NCBI GenBank assembly: GCA_013399305.1
Contig: VXAI01000338.1
Location: 1-64,000 of the forward strand
Reading direction: 5' to 3'
Length of the DNA: 64,000 nt
Source of the DNA: Rostratula benghalensis
Lineage: Eukaryota; Chordata; Aves; Charadriiformes; Rostratulidae
This document shows, in pieces, positions 12,832 to 23,500 of this stretch. The stretch's first letter is position 1. Each line of letters opens with the position of its first letter. The notes under the pieces were generated by a model that was not told where the DNA came from, searched no databases, and saw nothing but the letters and a program-made list of their open reading frames with translations. A program made the translations under genes and the position numbers.

Positions 12832-15065
12832 AACAGCTGGATATAATAGCCTCGCAGTCACAGACTCTGGTTCTCATGGGGGACTTCAAGTATCCTGGTA
12901 TTTGCTGGAAAGGCTACACACCCAGGCGCACCCAGTTCAGGAGGCTTCTGGAAGTCCTGGATGACACTTTTTGACATAGTGGTGGAGGAGCCAACAAAAA
13001 GAGCTGTGCTGCTGGACCCTGTGCTGACAAAGAAAGCAAGACTACTTGGGGACTTGAAGGTCAGGAGTAGCCTTGGCTGCAGTGCCCATGAGATGGTGGA
13101 ATTCAGGATCCTGCGTGGAGAAGAAGCAGGGCAAAAAGCAAAATTATAACACTGGACTTCAGGAGAGCCGACTTTGGCTCTTCAAAGACCTACTTGGAGG
13201 AACCCCATGGGTTATGGCGCTCCAGACAGTAGGGGGTTCCAAGAGAGCTGGTTAATATTCAAGCACCTCTATGTGCAAGCTCAAGCTCAAGATTTCTTAC
13301 ATCCCTACTAGTAAGAAATACATGAAAGGAGACAGGATATCTTCAAGGATGAGCAAGGAGCTTCTGGAAAAACTCAGATGGAAGAAGGAAATTCACAGAA
13401 TGTGGGAAAAGGGGCTGGCCATTTGGGAGAAATATAGGAACGTTGTCATGTGTGCAGGAATGCAATTAGGAAGGCTAAGGGCCACTTGAAATTAAACCTG
13501 GCAAGGGATGTCAAGGACAAGAAGAGGGGCTTCTTCAGGTACATCAGTAACAAAAAGACAACTACAGAAAACGTGGGCCTGCTGCTGAACGAGACAGGTG
13601 ACAGAGGACACACAAAAGGTAGAGCTACTGAATGCCTTCTTTGCTTCAGTCTTTACTGCTAAGGCTAGCCCTCAGGAATCTAAGGCCCTTGAGGTAAGAG
13701 AGACTCTGAAGAAAGGAAGACTTTCCTTTGGTCAAGGACAATTGGCTTAGAGATCATCTAGGCAAACTCTATACCGACAAATCCATGGGCGCTGGTGGGA
13801 TGCACCCACTAGTGCCAAGGGAGCTGGCAGATGTTACTATGAAGCTGCTCTGCATCTTTTTTGAAAGGTTATGGAGAGGAAGAGAGGTGCCTGAGGACTG
13901 GAGAAAAGCTAGTCCTCAAAAGGGCAAGAAGAAGGACCCAGGAAACTACAGGCCAGTCAGCCTCACCCCCCATCCCCGGGGAAGGTGATAGAACCATTCC
14001 AGATGTAAACTTTGTAGCATATGGAGGAAAAGAAGGTTATTGGGAGTGGTCAGCGTGGCTTCACCAAGGGGAAATTACGATGGCATGACTGGCTGGGTAG
14101 ACAACGGAAGTGGATGTTGTCTACCTTGACTTCAGTAAGGCTTTTGACAATCTCCCATCACATCCTCATCAGTAAGCTTAGGAAGCATGGGTGAGTGGAC
14201 AGTCGGGTGGACTGAGAACTGAACAGCAGAGCTCAGAGGGTTGTGATTAGTGGCACAGAGTCCAGTTGGAGGTTATAACTAGTGGTGTTCTCCAGTGGTC
14301 AGTACCATGTCTGGTCTTGTTCCACATATTCATCAATCACCTGGATGAGGGTGAGCATACCCTCAGCAAGTTTGCTGATTACACAGAACTGAGAGGAATG
14401 GCTGACAGATCAGAAAGGCTGTGCCACTGTTCAACAAGACCTAGACAGGCTGGAGAGCTGGATGGAGAGGAATCTAATAAAATTCACCAAGGGCAAGGGT
14501 AGGGTCCAGCACCTCGGGAGGAACAACCTCATACAGCCATACAGGTTAGACATGGACGATTACCAAGTGTCCAGATGATACGAAACTGGGAGGTGCTGCT
14601 GACTCTCTCAAGGGACAGGAGGCCTCGCAGGGGAATCTAGATTGGAGCACTGGGCAACAATTAATGGGATTAACAGCATTCCTGTGAGAAGCAGCTGAGG
14701 GCTCTGGACTTGCCTAGTTTGCCAAAAAGGAGGAGACCTCATTGCACTCTACAGCTTCCCGAGGAGAGATGAGGACAGGGAGGTGAAGAGCTCTTCTCCC
14801 TGTTACTCAGTGACAGGACACCTGGGAACGGTTCAAAAGCCGTGTGAGGGAAGGTTTAGACTGGTCATCAGGAATCATTTCTTCACCAAGTGGGTGGTCA
14901 CACTCTGGAACAGGCTTCCTGGAGAGAAGGCCAACACCCCAAGCCGTTTCAGAGGCATTTGGACAATGCCCACACTTTGACTCTTGATCAGCCCTGAAAT
15001 GAACAGGCAGTTGGATGACATGATCATTGCTGGTCCCTTCCAACTGAAATAGTCTATTCTATTCT
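12832..15065 (+). mobile_element. CR1 LINE, long decayed copy, plus orientation
   Basis: About 2.2 kb, the longest CR1 in the window. It runs from the C-terminal part of the endonuclease domain (frames reading MGDFKYPGICW-like text near 12878-12910 and VVEEPTKRAVLLDPVLTKKA near 12980-13040) through the linker (KRGFFRYISNK near 13520-13550) and reverse transcriptase (the 'DFSKAFD' region near 14130-14150) to the 3' end near 15030-15065 ('ggtcccttccaactgaaatag'). The coding sequence is broken by several frameshifts, and the catalytic box near 14371-14382 reads Phe-Ala-Asp-Tyr instead of Phe-Ala-Asp-Asp. The copy is dead. Confidence 0.92.
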
Positions 15066-16983
15066 TTGAAATTATTTATCAGAAACTGTATAGACTCTCT
15101 TCTTTATGAAGCAAAGTTTGGGAATTTTTTTTCCTGCATGTCTCTAGTTGAAGTTTTAACAGCTTAATGCTTTCAGATACTTTTTGGTAGATTTATGAGG
15201 CTGACCCATGTATTAACTATGCAGCTAAACATCCATTTGTTTAATTACTATCCTGGTTTCTAAGATTGCAAGCATTTTATTATACTATAAACTGTTACTT
15301 CAAATACTAGTAAAAATCTTATTAAAATATTTAATATCACAACAAGTCTTCTACCTTCTCCTGACATAACCAATTCTTTCTCAAATATACTGGAGTGGGA
15401 TATATATTTTGTAGCACTCTGTAAACAAGCTACTAATCACCCATCAAGTCTGCTTAATGAAGGTAACCTCCCTTTTAGACATTTCAGGTGACCCTTTTTC
15501 TTTCCGCTCAAAATATTAAATTAATTCTTATGAAAGGACTGCTTTAACATTGACTGCCATGTCTCTTTACTTTCAAATACAGTAAACATACCAATCACAC
15601 TTTTAGAATATACAATCTTCTACTAATAGCAAATGAAATAGTATCTTGCACTTGTGAAAGCAAAGGAAAAAGCTTCTCTCAATCCCTTTTCCCATTTTCT
15701 CAAGAACACATTTAGGATTAACTATGAAGCCAAGTTTTGAACTTAAATGTTATTCCAATTATACATTGTTATATTGCAATTCAAGTACAAATTTCAAATT
15801 AGTTGTCTGGGTTTGTAAATCTAAAGACCACCTCAGCTCCACAAAAAAACCCTGAACTAACAGTTTTAAAAATTCATCTCCACTTTAAAACTGCAGACAT
15901 ATGGATCTCAGTTAATTATTCACATAAAGGTAATGTATTTGTTAAAAAAAAAAAAAAGAAAAATCTATTTAGAGACTTCTTCATGCTCCAAGAAAACTCA
16001 GTTTCAAATTTCACTGTAACTGTCAAGTAAAATGTAAACATACTGAGAACACCTAATCTTAAAAGGACTATATGACTAGCTAAGTTTAATACTCTGTTTT
16101 AACTATTAAACATTGTAGCAAAGGAACTTTAATGTACTTTTCATCTATTTCTAGGGAAATAATAATAGAAAGAATAGATTGGGAGTCATTCCAAGACCTC
16201 CATAAAACCTTGTATTCCTGAACTTACGTCAGTTATGCATTTTTTATTAGCTAGTTAGCAGCTGCACACATCTGCATTCATTTGTTAATAACACCTCATA
16301 TATTTGCTTTATTCTTCTGTTTTCCCCTTTAACCAAGACTTAGGAGTTACTGAAGGTCTTCATTACAGGTTTATGCAACAAATAACACAGATTCAAATGT
16401 GGACCTTAAGGTGCTACTCCAATACAAGCCAAAAATGTGTACGTGTTCCTGACAGTTATCTGTTTTTTGACAGTTTAAGTAATCTGTTTTCAGAAAAAGT
16501 GAGAGAGTAGATGCTTCCAATAACTCTTTTAACATTCTGATGTACTACTTGGGTTGCACAATACCTACTAAGGTACAAAGCAGCATGTCTAAGTTACAGG
16601 TCCCTGATCTCCACTATAAGCCATCAAGCAGATACCAAATTAGGAAATCTTTTTAAAAGGTGCCTGGCCCTGAAAATACCTTCTCCACTTTCGTAGACAT
16701 TGATTATAATATTGCTTGAATGGAATAAAGTCCCCTGTATTTTCTGGTGCTTGAGCTCTCCCCTTATCCAACCAGTCTCCCATAGGTTGGGTTCATGTAA
16801 TTCTAACCTATGGTCCTCCCACACCACAATACATCCGGGCAAAGCCCCATCTTCCCTGAAGGTGCAGAAGGAGAAGGGCCTGGGGGCTGCAGGCAGGCAG
16901 GAAGTTGGTGGTGGTGTTGACTGCAAGTGGCCATTTTAATTTAAGGGCCTTGGGACCTGATGCTACTGCCGATTCTCCTCCTC
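15066..16983. other. ZFR intron segment, unique sequence next to the gap
   Basis: AT-rich unique intronic sequence with a short A run near 15945-15956. GC content rises only in the last 150 bp before the N block. No exon, repeat family or RNA gene is recognised. Confidence 0.7.
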
Positions 16984-17622
16984 NNNNNNNNNNNNNNNNN
17001 NNNNNNNNNNNNNNNNNNNNNNNNNNNNNNNNNNNNNNNNNNNNNNNNNNNNNNNNNNNNNNNNNNNNNNNNNNNNNNNNNNNNNNNNNNNNNNNNNNNN
17101 NNNNNNNNNNNNNNNNNNNNNNNNNNNNNNNNNNNNNNNNNNNNNNNNNNNNNNNNNNNNNNNNNNNNNNNNNNNNNNNNNNNNNNNNNNNNNNNNNNNN
17201 NNNNNNNNNNNNNNNNNNNNNNNNNNNNNNNNNNNNNNNNNNNNNNNNNNNNNNNNNNNNNNNNNNNNNNNNNNNNNNNNNNNNNNNNNNNNNNNNNNNN
17301 NNNNNNNNNNNNNNNNNNNNNNNNNNNNNNNNNNNNNNNNNNNNNNNNNNNNNNNNNNNNNNNNNNNNNNNNNNNNNNNNNNNNNNNNNNNNNNNNNNNN
17401 NNNNNNNNNNNNNNNNNNNNNNNNNNNNNNNNNNNNNNNNNNNNNNNNNNNNNNNNNNNNNNNNNNNNNNNNNNNNNNNNNNNNNNNNNNNNNNNNNNNN
17501 NNNNNNNNNNNNNNNNNNNNNNNNNNNNNNNNNNNNNNNNNNNNNNNNNNNNNNNNNNNNNNNNNNNNNNNNNNNNNNNNNNNNNNNNNNNNNNNNNNNN
17601 NNNNNNNNNNNNNNNNNNNNNN
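16984..17622. other. Assembly gap (639 N) downstream of ZFR exon 1
   Basis: A run of N. The right flank is CpG-rich and the left flank is moderately GC-rich, so the missing sequence is probably GC-rich promoter-proximal intron. It most likely also contains the next ZFR exon, which in human encodes the internal initiator region Met-Ala-Thr-Gly and a poly-Ala tract. Long open frames that cross this block are artefacts of N translation. Confidence 0.97.
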
Positions 17623-17668
17623 CCTCGCGCCTCGCGCACGGACACACACACCGAGCGCCGTTACTCAC

Positions 17669-17705
17669 CATAGGTGAACGAAACTACCGGGCATATGGGA
17701 ATCAT
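17669..17705 (-). CDS. ZFR: ZFR first coding exon (start codon)
   Basis: Read on the minus strand, ATG at 17705-17703 opens MIPICPVVSFTY plus one base, followed directly by a consensus donor gtgagt at 17668-17663. These 12 residues are identical to the start of the human ZFR reference protein as I recall it, where VPSRLGEDAK and then an internal Met-Ala-Thr-Gly follow from the next exon. That match fixes both start and strand. The exon extends to higher coordinates as 5' untranslated sequence within the CpG island. If translation started at the downstream internal Met instead, this exon would be entirely leader; conservation of the 12 residues favours its being coding. Confidence 0.9.
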
Positions 17706-17855
17706 GAGTCCAAGCTGGCTGCTACAGCGGCGGCTGAACTCTCAACTCTCACCCCCCCCCTCCCTCCTCCTCGCCGCCACCGCCGCCGCCGCGCTCGCTC
17801 CCTTCCCCCCACCCACCTACGGCGACAACGGCGGAGTGCGGCCGGGCCGGCGCCG

Positions 17856-17867
17856 TGCGCATGCGCG
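17856..17867. promoter_or_regulatory. NRF1 binding site
   Basis: tgcgcatgcgcg is a perfect match to the NRF1 consensus YGCGCAYGCGCR and lies about 150 bp upstream of the ZFR start codon. Confidence 0.8.
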
Positions 17868-17884
17868 AGATGTGTGCGGGGGAC

Positions 17885-17899
17885 GCCGGGAGTTATAGT
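17885..17899 (-). promoter_or_regulatory. ZNF143/SBS-type site (proximal)
   Basis: On the minus strand this reads actataactcccggc, a match to the ACTAYRNNTCCCRGC core bound by ZNF143. It is one of two such sites 66 bp apart in the same orientation. Confidence 0.65.
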
Positions 17900-17950
17900 C
17901 CGGTCCCCCGCCCGTAGAAGCGATGCCGTCTCGCTGGAGGTGCAAAGGCT

Positions 17951-17965
17951 GCTGGGAGCTGTAGT
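17951..17965 (-). promoter_or_regulatory. ZNF143/SBS-type site (distal)
   Basis: On the minus strand this reads actacagctcccagc, a close match to the ZNF143 consensus ACTACANNTCCCAGC. It is the second of a same-strand pair in the ZFR promoter. Confidence 0.75.
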
Positions 17966-18060
17966 CCCCTTTCTTGAGGCCCAGGCGCCATGGCGGATCG
18001 ACTGTAGGGGAGCGCTGCCTCTCCAGGCCGGCCGCCATTACCTCCGGTTTCGCACTCTGG

Positions 18061-20090
18061 CCTGTGGACACATTCTGCACAGGCACAAGGCACTTCAACT
18101 CCTGATGTAAACGTCCCAGTGAAGCAGGAGCCTGCTCCCTGATGGTGTTTGTCCCTCCGCCCATACTGCACAGGCCATGATTTACCGGCTTTCCCAAGCT
18201 GGAGCCTGGCCTACACAGCAGGTACCCAGTTACCACTCTTGCAAGGCCAGGGAGCTAGAAGGTAGCAGCTGCAGTTATTGTGCCTGTGTAGAGTTCACAG
18301 CAAGACCCAGAACTCGTCTGGACTTGAAATTGGTTCCAGATTCATCCAGGCCCCTAGCCACACCACAACAACCGCGTACCTGAGGGGTGATGCCGCTGTC
18401 CCGCAGCAAAGCCCGTTGTCTGACACGTCCCCAAGGCACCACAGCTGACACATGTCCACACATTAATTAATTAATTAAAGTAGTTCCCATGTGCTTATTG
18501 CACACATGAGGTAAAGGCTCATTTGCACAGGTCCTGCTCGTCTGAAGTTTCTGGGCTCTGGCAGTCTTTCAGGTTGCTCCTAAAAATCACCGGGCTGCCA
18601 GAGCAGGAACCTCCTGTTCCAAATGGGTGAATTTGCACTCGTTCCCCATTATTCTCTTCCACCTAGAGGCAATCCTTTCCCCCAGGCAGCAGGGGCTGCT
18701 CAAAGCTCTGAACAGAGCAACACATCAGTCTTTAAATACTTGAACCTCATTTGCGTACTTTGCCTGCACTGTGATGTGCATTTTTCATAAACTAATGAAG
18801 AATCACAAAACACTTGTGGAATAACTGAAAAGTGATCATTTTAGAAGTATTTGGGTTTTGTAAGCCACACCTACTCAAAACACCCGTTTGGTGTGTGAGC
18901 CAACACAGGCAGGACACTGAACAACCACAGAATCACGAGTGAAAGACAAAGAACAAATTTAATCTTGATAGCTTGTAGATAAGGGAATCTCCAAAGCAGC
19001 ATTCAGGCACAGGCACACAAGTGGGAATGCAGGCACCACAGAGTGAGAGAGTCCTTGTTAGTGAGAAAGTGAGAGAGTGTCTGAAGCTGCTGCTCTTGGC
19101 TGTATTTCAGATTCAAGCAGGTGTAATTTTCCACTGGGCTTTGATTTTCCCCAATAGCAGGGCAGGAATCTCAGGCACATTCAATAAGGTGCCTCTAGGT
19201 CCATCACAAGCCTATGTTATCGAAGTGCAGGTGTTCTCTTTGTCAAGCATAAAAGACTAAACAACAATTAGTGTGAGGTATTTGTTTTCCAGCACCCCAT
19301 GTTGAGTGTGTTTACAGTTGTCCTTGCCAATTTTCCGTTACTTTCCCACACTTTGGATCTCCCACAGTCCTCAAAAAAGCAGAGGCTTCCCTTATCCCAC
19401 AGTACCTGCAGTCATCTCAAACAGTAAGATGTCAACAAAGATAGTGTTGTTCATAAAACAAATGAGAAGAGGAAAGTAATTTCTCATCTAAAGCTTGGAT
19501 TACTGCAGCTGCATATGAAGTACAACCCCTTAAGATGCCAAGCATCCTTGCCATTTCCCTGAAAACAATTGGTTAGTCATTAGTATTACTAGTTTTGTGT
19601 AGGAACTACATAGTACTGTACCTCTCGTTTATTCTTATCCTAATCAAGCTCTAAAGGAAAATTAATCTGCATGGGAAAAGGAATGAATTTCCAGCTTCTG
19701 TGGCACACTTCCATTCAAAGTGCTTTTCTGTGAAGAAAGCAGCTACTAGGTGAAGACATTTAATGGCTATTGCTTAAAAATACAAAACCTCTAATTAATC
19801 CTGTAGTTATTTACAAGAGTACTTCAGGAGAGGGCTCTACACAAATTTGCTATAAAAGAACTTAACAGGGCATGACCTCATGAGAACTTCAATTTACTCA
19901 GGATACATAAATGAGATAAATCTGTACTCTCCCCTTCTCACTTGTACTAAAAACTGTTCATAATTGGGCTACTGGTATTTGAACTAAGGGGAAATAAAAT
20001 TTTTCTTTGTTCCACTGTCTTTCATGTTTTTTCAGTCATAAGCCTTCCAATATACTGATAAATGAACTGCATTCAATGTATGTTATTAAA
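18061..20090. other. Intergenic DNA upstream of ZFR
   Basis: Unique sequence whose GC content falls away from the CpG island. It includes a short (ATTA)n stretch at 18462-18479. No exon or known repeat is recognised. Confidence 0.7.
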
Positions 20091-20095
20091 ACCCA

Positions 20096-20575
20096 TAGAA
20101 TGGTTAGTTGGAAAGGATGAAAAGATCATTGAGTTCCAACATGAACCTGCCATGGTTCTGTTTTACCTCACACTGGGGCAGTCCCACAAAAGCAGGTTGC
20201 TCAAAGCCCCATCCAGCCTGGCCTTGAACACTTCCAGGGATGGAGCATCCACAACTTCTCTGGGGAATCTGGGGCAGTGTCTCACCACCCTCACAGTAAA
20301 AAATTTCTTCCTAATAACTAGTCTAAATCTCCCCTGTTTCAGTTTAAACCCATTACCCCTCGTGCTATCCCTACACTCCCTGACAGAGTCCCTCCTCATC
20401 TCTCCAGGTGACCCCCTTCAGATACTGGAAGGCTGCTCTAAGGTCTCCCTGGAGTCTTCTCTTCTCCAGGTTGAACAACCTCAACTCTCTCAGCCTGTCC
20501 TCATAGGAGAGGTGTTCCAGCCCTCTGATCATTTCCGTGGCCCTCCTCTGGAGCCATTCCAACAGGTCCAAAATA
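20096..20575 (-). mobile_element. CR1 LINE, 5'-truncated, minus orientation
   Basis: About 480 bp. On the plus strand it starts with 'agaatggttagttggaaagg' (the complemented 3' terminus) and runs through 'agccccatccagcctggcct', 'tccacaacttctctgggg' and 'ccctctgatcatttccgtgg'. Minus-strand frames encode the CR1 RT C-terminus (STRGNGFKLKQGRFRL, FPREVVDAPSLEVFKARL). The long form of the 3' region differs from the copies at 4582 and 32565, pointing to a different CR1 subfamily. Confidence 0.93.
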
Positions 20576-23500
20576 TATTTATATAGACACACAGATATTC
20601 ACAGAGCTTTTAACACTGCACCCCTAAAGCTATATTTTTCAAGTGGGTAGGTCTGCAATTGCCTATTCCTTCTTCATTGATGAGGTAAACATGGAATATT
20701 TATCCTCGTTTCAAGCTTTGGTCCCGTGAGTTATGGGGAATAAAAAAAAAAAAAAAAAAGGCTTTCTTATTCACAATACAGATTTCTGTCTTAGGTTTCA
20801 TAACTTCTTTCATCTGTGTAATTTCCACTAGTCCTAATTCTAATATTCCACCCTACTCGTTGTGATTTCAGCCCGGCATAAGGTGGGCATATCTGAGCAT
20901 AAGCTCCTGTTTGGCAGCCAGATTCAGCTGCAATTTCAGCAGAAGTTTCAGATTACTTTTCTGGGTGAATTTTGCGCTTCAGTGCATATATCCTTTTGAA
21001 AAGGTTACAACACTAAGTCACACTAAGTGTCACCAAAAAAAAAAAAAAAAAAAAAAAAAGAATCAAGAAGGTTTTTCCCATTTTCTTGGAAAAAAACTAC
21101 AACCCCAACACTGGTATTATACAAGTCTTTCCCTCAGCAGTTTCCTAATAAGAACCTGATGCTTCCCAATGACTTTGTGCACCATTACATAACATCTATT
21201 TATGTTACTACTTGCTTGCAGGATCAGATTCATAGTCTATACTTAAAAAACCTCAGTGGGTTACAAAACAAGATTGCATCTCTCCAAGACATATGTATCA
21301 GATTTGCTTCAAAATAAAACAGTAATAAATTCAGATTAGATCCTTTAGGGCACTTTGAACTTTACTGATATCCTTAACTGGAAGGAAAATAAACGGAGTG
21401 ATAAAGTGCAAATCATGTGGTAGAAGTGACTAAAGAAAAGCTTTAGTGAAACATTCAAAACACGTTTTGTTTTTTTTTAAATATGAAAAAGAAAATTCTC
21501 CATCTCTGCTCCTAGTAAGATTACAGTAGAATTACAGAAGAATAGCCAAGAATTTCCTGAAAACATATACTGGAACACGAAACTGTAGTTTGGAATTAAA
21601 TAGTACAACTACTCTACATGTGTGAGGGTCAAGGTGTTGAGAGACATTAGTTGTTTATCTTAAAATAAATTTTAGTTAGAGAAAAATTACTTAGGGTTAT
21701 AATCTGATATGATGTATGCTGTTTGCCTAGCTTTACTTAGCATGAGTACATTTGCTGAAGCCGTTAGGCTGCAAGAGAGTTAATTTTCTTTAGTAATTTA
21801 CCTAACAGCTGGTACTGCGCTGTGTTTAGTCTTTTAATATGATGAAATGTCAGTAACACACTGATGTGTTTTTCCCAGGTCTGGGACTTTTCACTTCCCC
21901 ACATTCTGCCAGTGAGTGCATGTGCACAAGAAGCACAGAACAGGAGATCAGGAGATGACAACCCTCAGCAGAGACTGCACATCAACCCAAGAAGAGCAAT
22001 TACTGGCCGGTCTCCCTGGGCACAGGAAAAGGCTCCAATAAGGTGTTGGAAGACCCCACCAAAAATCGTGGGGGTGGCCTGCTGCGAGCAGTGACAGAGC
22101 CAGGTGGGGTGTGTGCCACTCCTTGGATGGTGGGAATGCTCAGGCAGCAGCTTCTCCTTTAACACAATGCACTTAAAAATATCGCAGACAGCAATGGCAA
22201 GCTAGCATTCAGTCAAACAAATCCTTGACCTTCTTTTAATCTATACTAAAGGAGACCTCCCAAAAAAGGTGAAAAGAAGAAAGCACCATATAAGATGCAG
22301 TATCATTAATCCCACGATTTCACTTTATTGTCCAAGATGCAAGTTGCTGCAGCTACCATTGGGCTGCAAAACCACAGTTGAAACACAACGGGGAAAACGC
22401 TGAATCTTCTGCACCTTCACTGTCAACCGCTTAAAGTGAACAAACATGGACTTCTTTCTTTTGTTTGTTCGGGTTTTTTTTGTAGCAGGTGGAGGTAAGA
22501 TTTCTCAGAGGCAACCTTCTGGTTTATTTACAACCAGATTCTCAGCTGGCCTTTGCGTGCCCACCAGAGGGCAGGGCAGATGTAGCAGAGGATCGAAGCT
22601 TTCAGACCATGCTAACGAAAGCTGGTCTTTTATTTCCTGAAGAGGTAATTTAGTACTTAATGCTCTCTTCTTAAAAACCCTGGATAGGAGGAAGGCTTAA
22701 AATCAGTAGGAGTCCAATGCCATCTTCTCACCTGGGAATTATTTCAGATAGCTGAGAAAGAAACAAGACATCAGTTTATCAACTGTCTTACTTTAAAGCG
22801 AAATTAAGTTTCTTAAGCAGTGAAACCAGACACTTGGTGTTTTCACCAAGGTGATTGAAAAAAAATTTTTTACCTTTCAACAAGAAGGTGTAGAACAGTG
22901 ACCATAACAACAGATGTGTTAATAAAGTAATTTATTAACTCACAGATAAAAGTTATTAGTGTTTAGAATACTAAGTTGCAACATAAATAAACCCACCACC
23001 CAAACCGAAGCAAGTACAAAGTTATGCAAGTTTTAGTGCAAACTCAAATTACACATCATATGCATAGGAAAAACAAACCATATCCCTTACTCTTCATCTC
23101 TCTACACTTTAATAAAAATAATATTCATATTATGGGCTAATCTTCCCTTCCTCAGCTCTTCACCCACCTTTTAAACTAGTCAGTACTGAGTATTAAAATG
23201 TCAAAGTGCTGTCCCTCATTCTGCTCAGCCCAAAGGGCATTTCATACCAGCTCGGTTTGTAAGTAGAGGAGTCAACTATTGCAGTTTGTAAGTGCTATGC
23301 AATCAGAAGCATGAGCTTGTATTTTCAGCATTCCTGTTCAAAACTGCACGCTAAAATTTATCTTTGAAGAAAAAGCTAACCCTTCAACATTCTTCTCAGC
23401 CAAAGATAGGTGTAATATGAAATGAGGCAATCAGGCAGTAACTAGAAGAATTTAAGGCCTTTCACGGTAGCTATAGAAATACAGTGTTTGATGAGGAACA

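Larger units (their letters stand above)
2886..16983 (-). other. ZFR: ZFR large 5' intron (up to the assembly gap)
   Basis: About 14 kb without a recognisable exon. It holds four CR1 fragments (4582-5510 minus, 9700-10275 minus, 12531-12612 plus, 12832-15065 plus, listed separately), a 19-base A run at 4122-4140, and a duplicated CCAAT-type motif at 11648-11680. The remaining sequence is AT-rich and unique, and I see nothing else in it. The missing ZFR exon could in principle lie here, but no Gly-Asn-Tyr-Phe-Gly-Phe coding stretch is present in the visible sequence. Confidence 0.8.
1..17705 (-). other. ZFR: ZFR gene, 5' portion (gene-level entry)
   Basis: This is the transcription unit of the zinc finger RNA-binding protein, read leftwards from a CpG-rich promoter near 17.7-18.0 kb. 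Visible coding pieces, in order, are 17705-17669, 2885-2603, 984-846 and 124-1; each has good GT/AG splice signals on the minus strand and the reading phases fit wherever adjacent exons are visible. The encoded residues match the human ZFR N-terminus, a low-complexity region rich in Ala, Tyr, Gln, Thr and Pro. The three C2H2-type fingers and the DZF dimerisation domain of the roughly 1070-residue protein lie to the left of the window. ZFR is a nuclear/cytoplasmic dsRNA-binding protein tied to splicing control and related to ILF2/ILF3 through its DZF domain; that is family knowledge. One exon, expected to encode the internal Met-Ala-Thr-Gly start region and a poly-Ala run, is not visible and probably lies in the gap at 16984-17622. 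Confidence 0.95.
17706..18060 (-). promoter_or_regulatory. ZFR: ZFR CpG-island promoter and 5' UTR
   Basis: GC- and CpG-dense sequence just upstream of the ZFR start codon, with no TATA box. It carries a perfect NRF1 palindrome, two ZNF143/SBS-type sites and YY1-like cores (gccatggcgg near 17987-17996 and gccgccatta near 18031-18040). This is the composition of a broad housekeeping promoter. The transcription start is not pinpointed. Confidence 0.8.

Noticed and set aside
16808..18110. Several frames of 228-401 codons crossing 16984-17622
   Set aside because: They are open only because the N block has no stop codons.
18462..18479. (ATTA)n short tandem repeat
   Set aside because: A small simple repeat without further significance.
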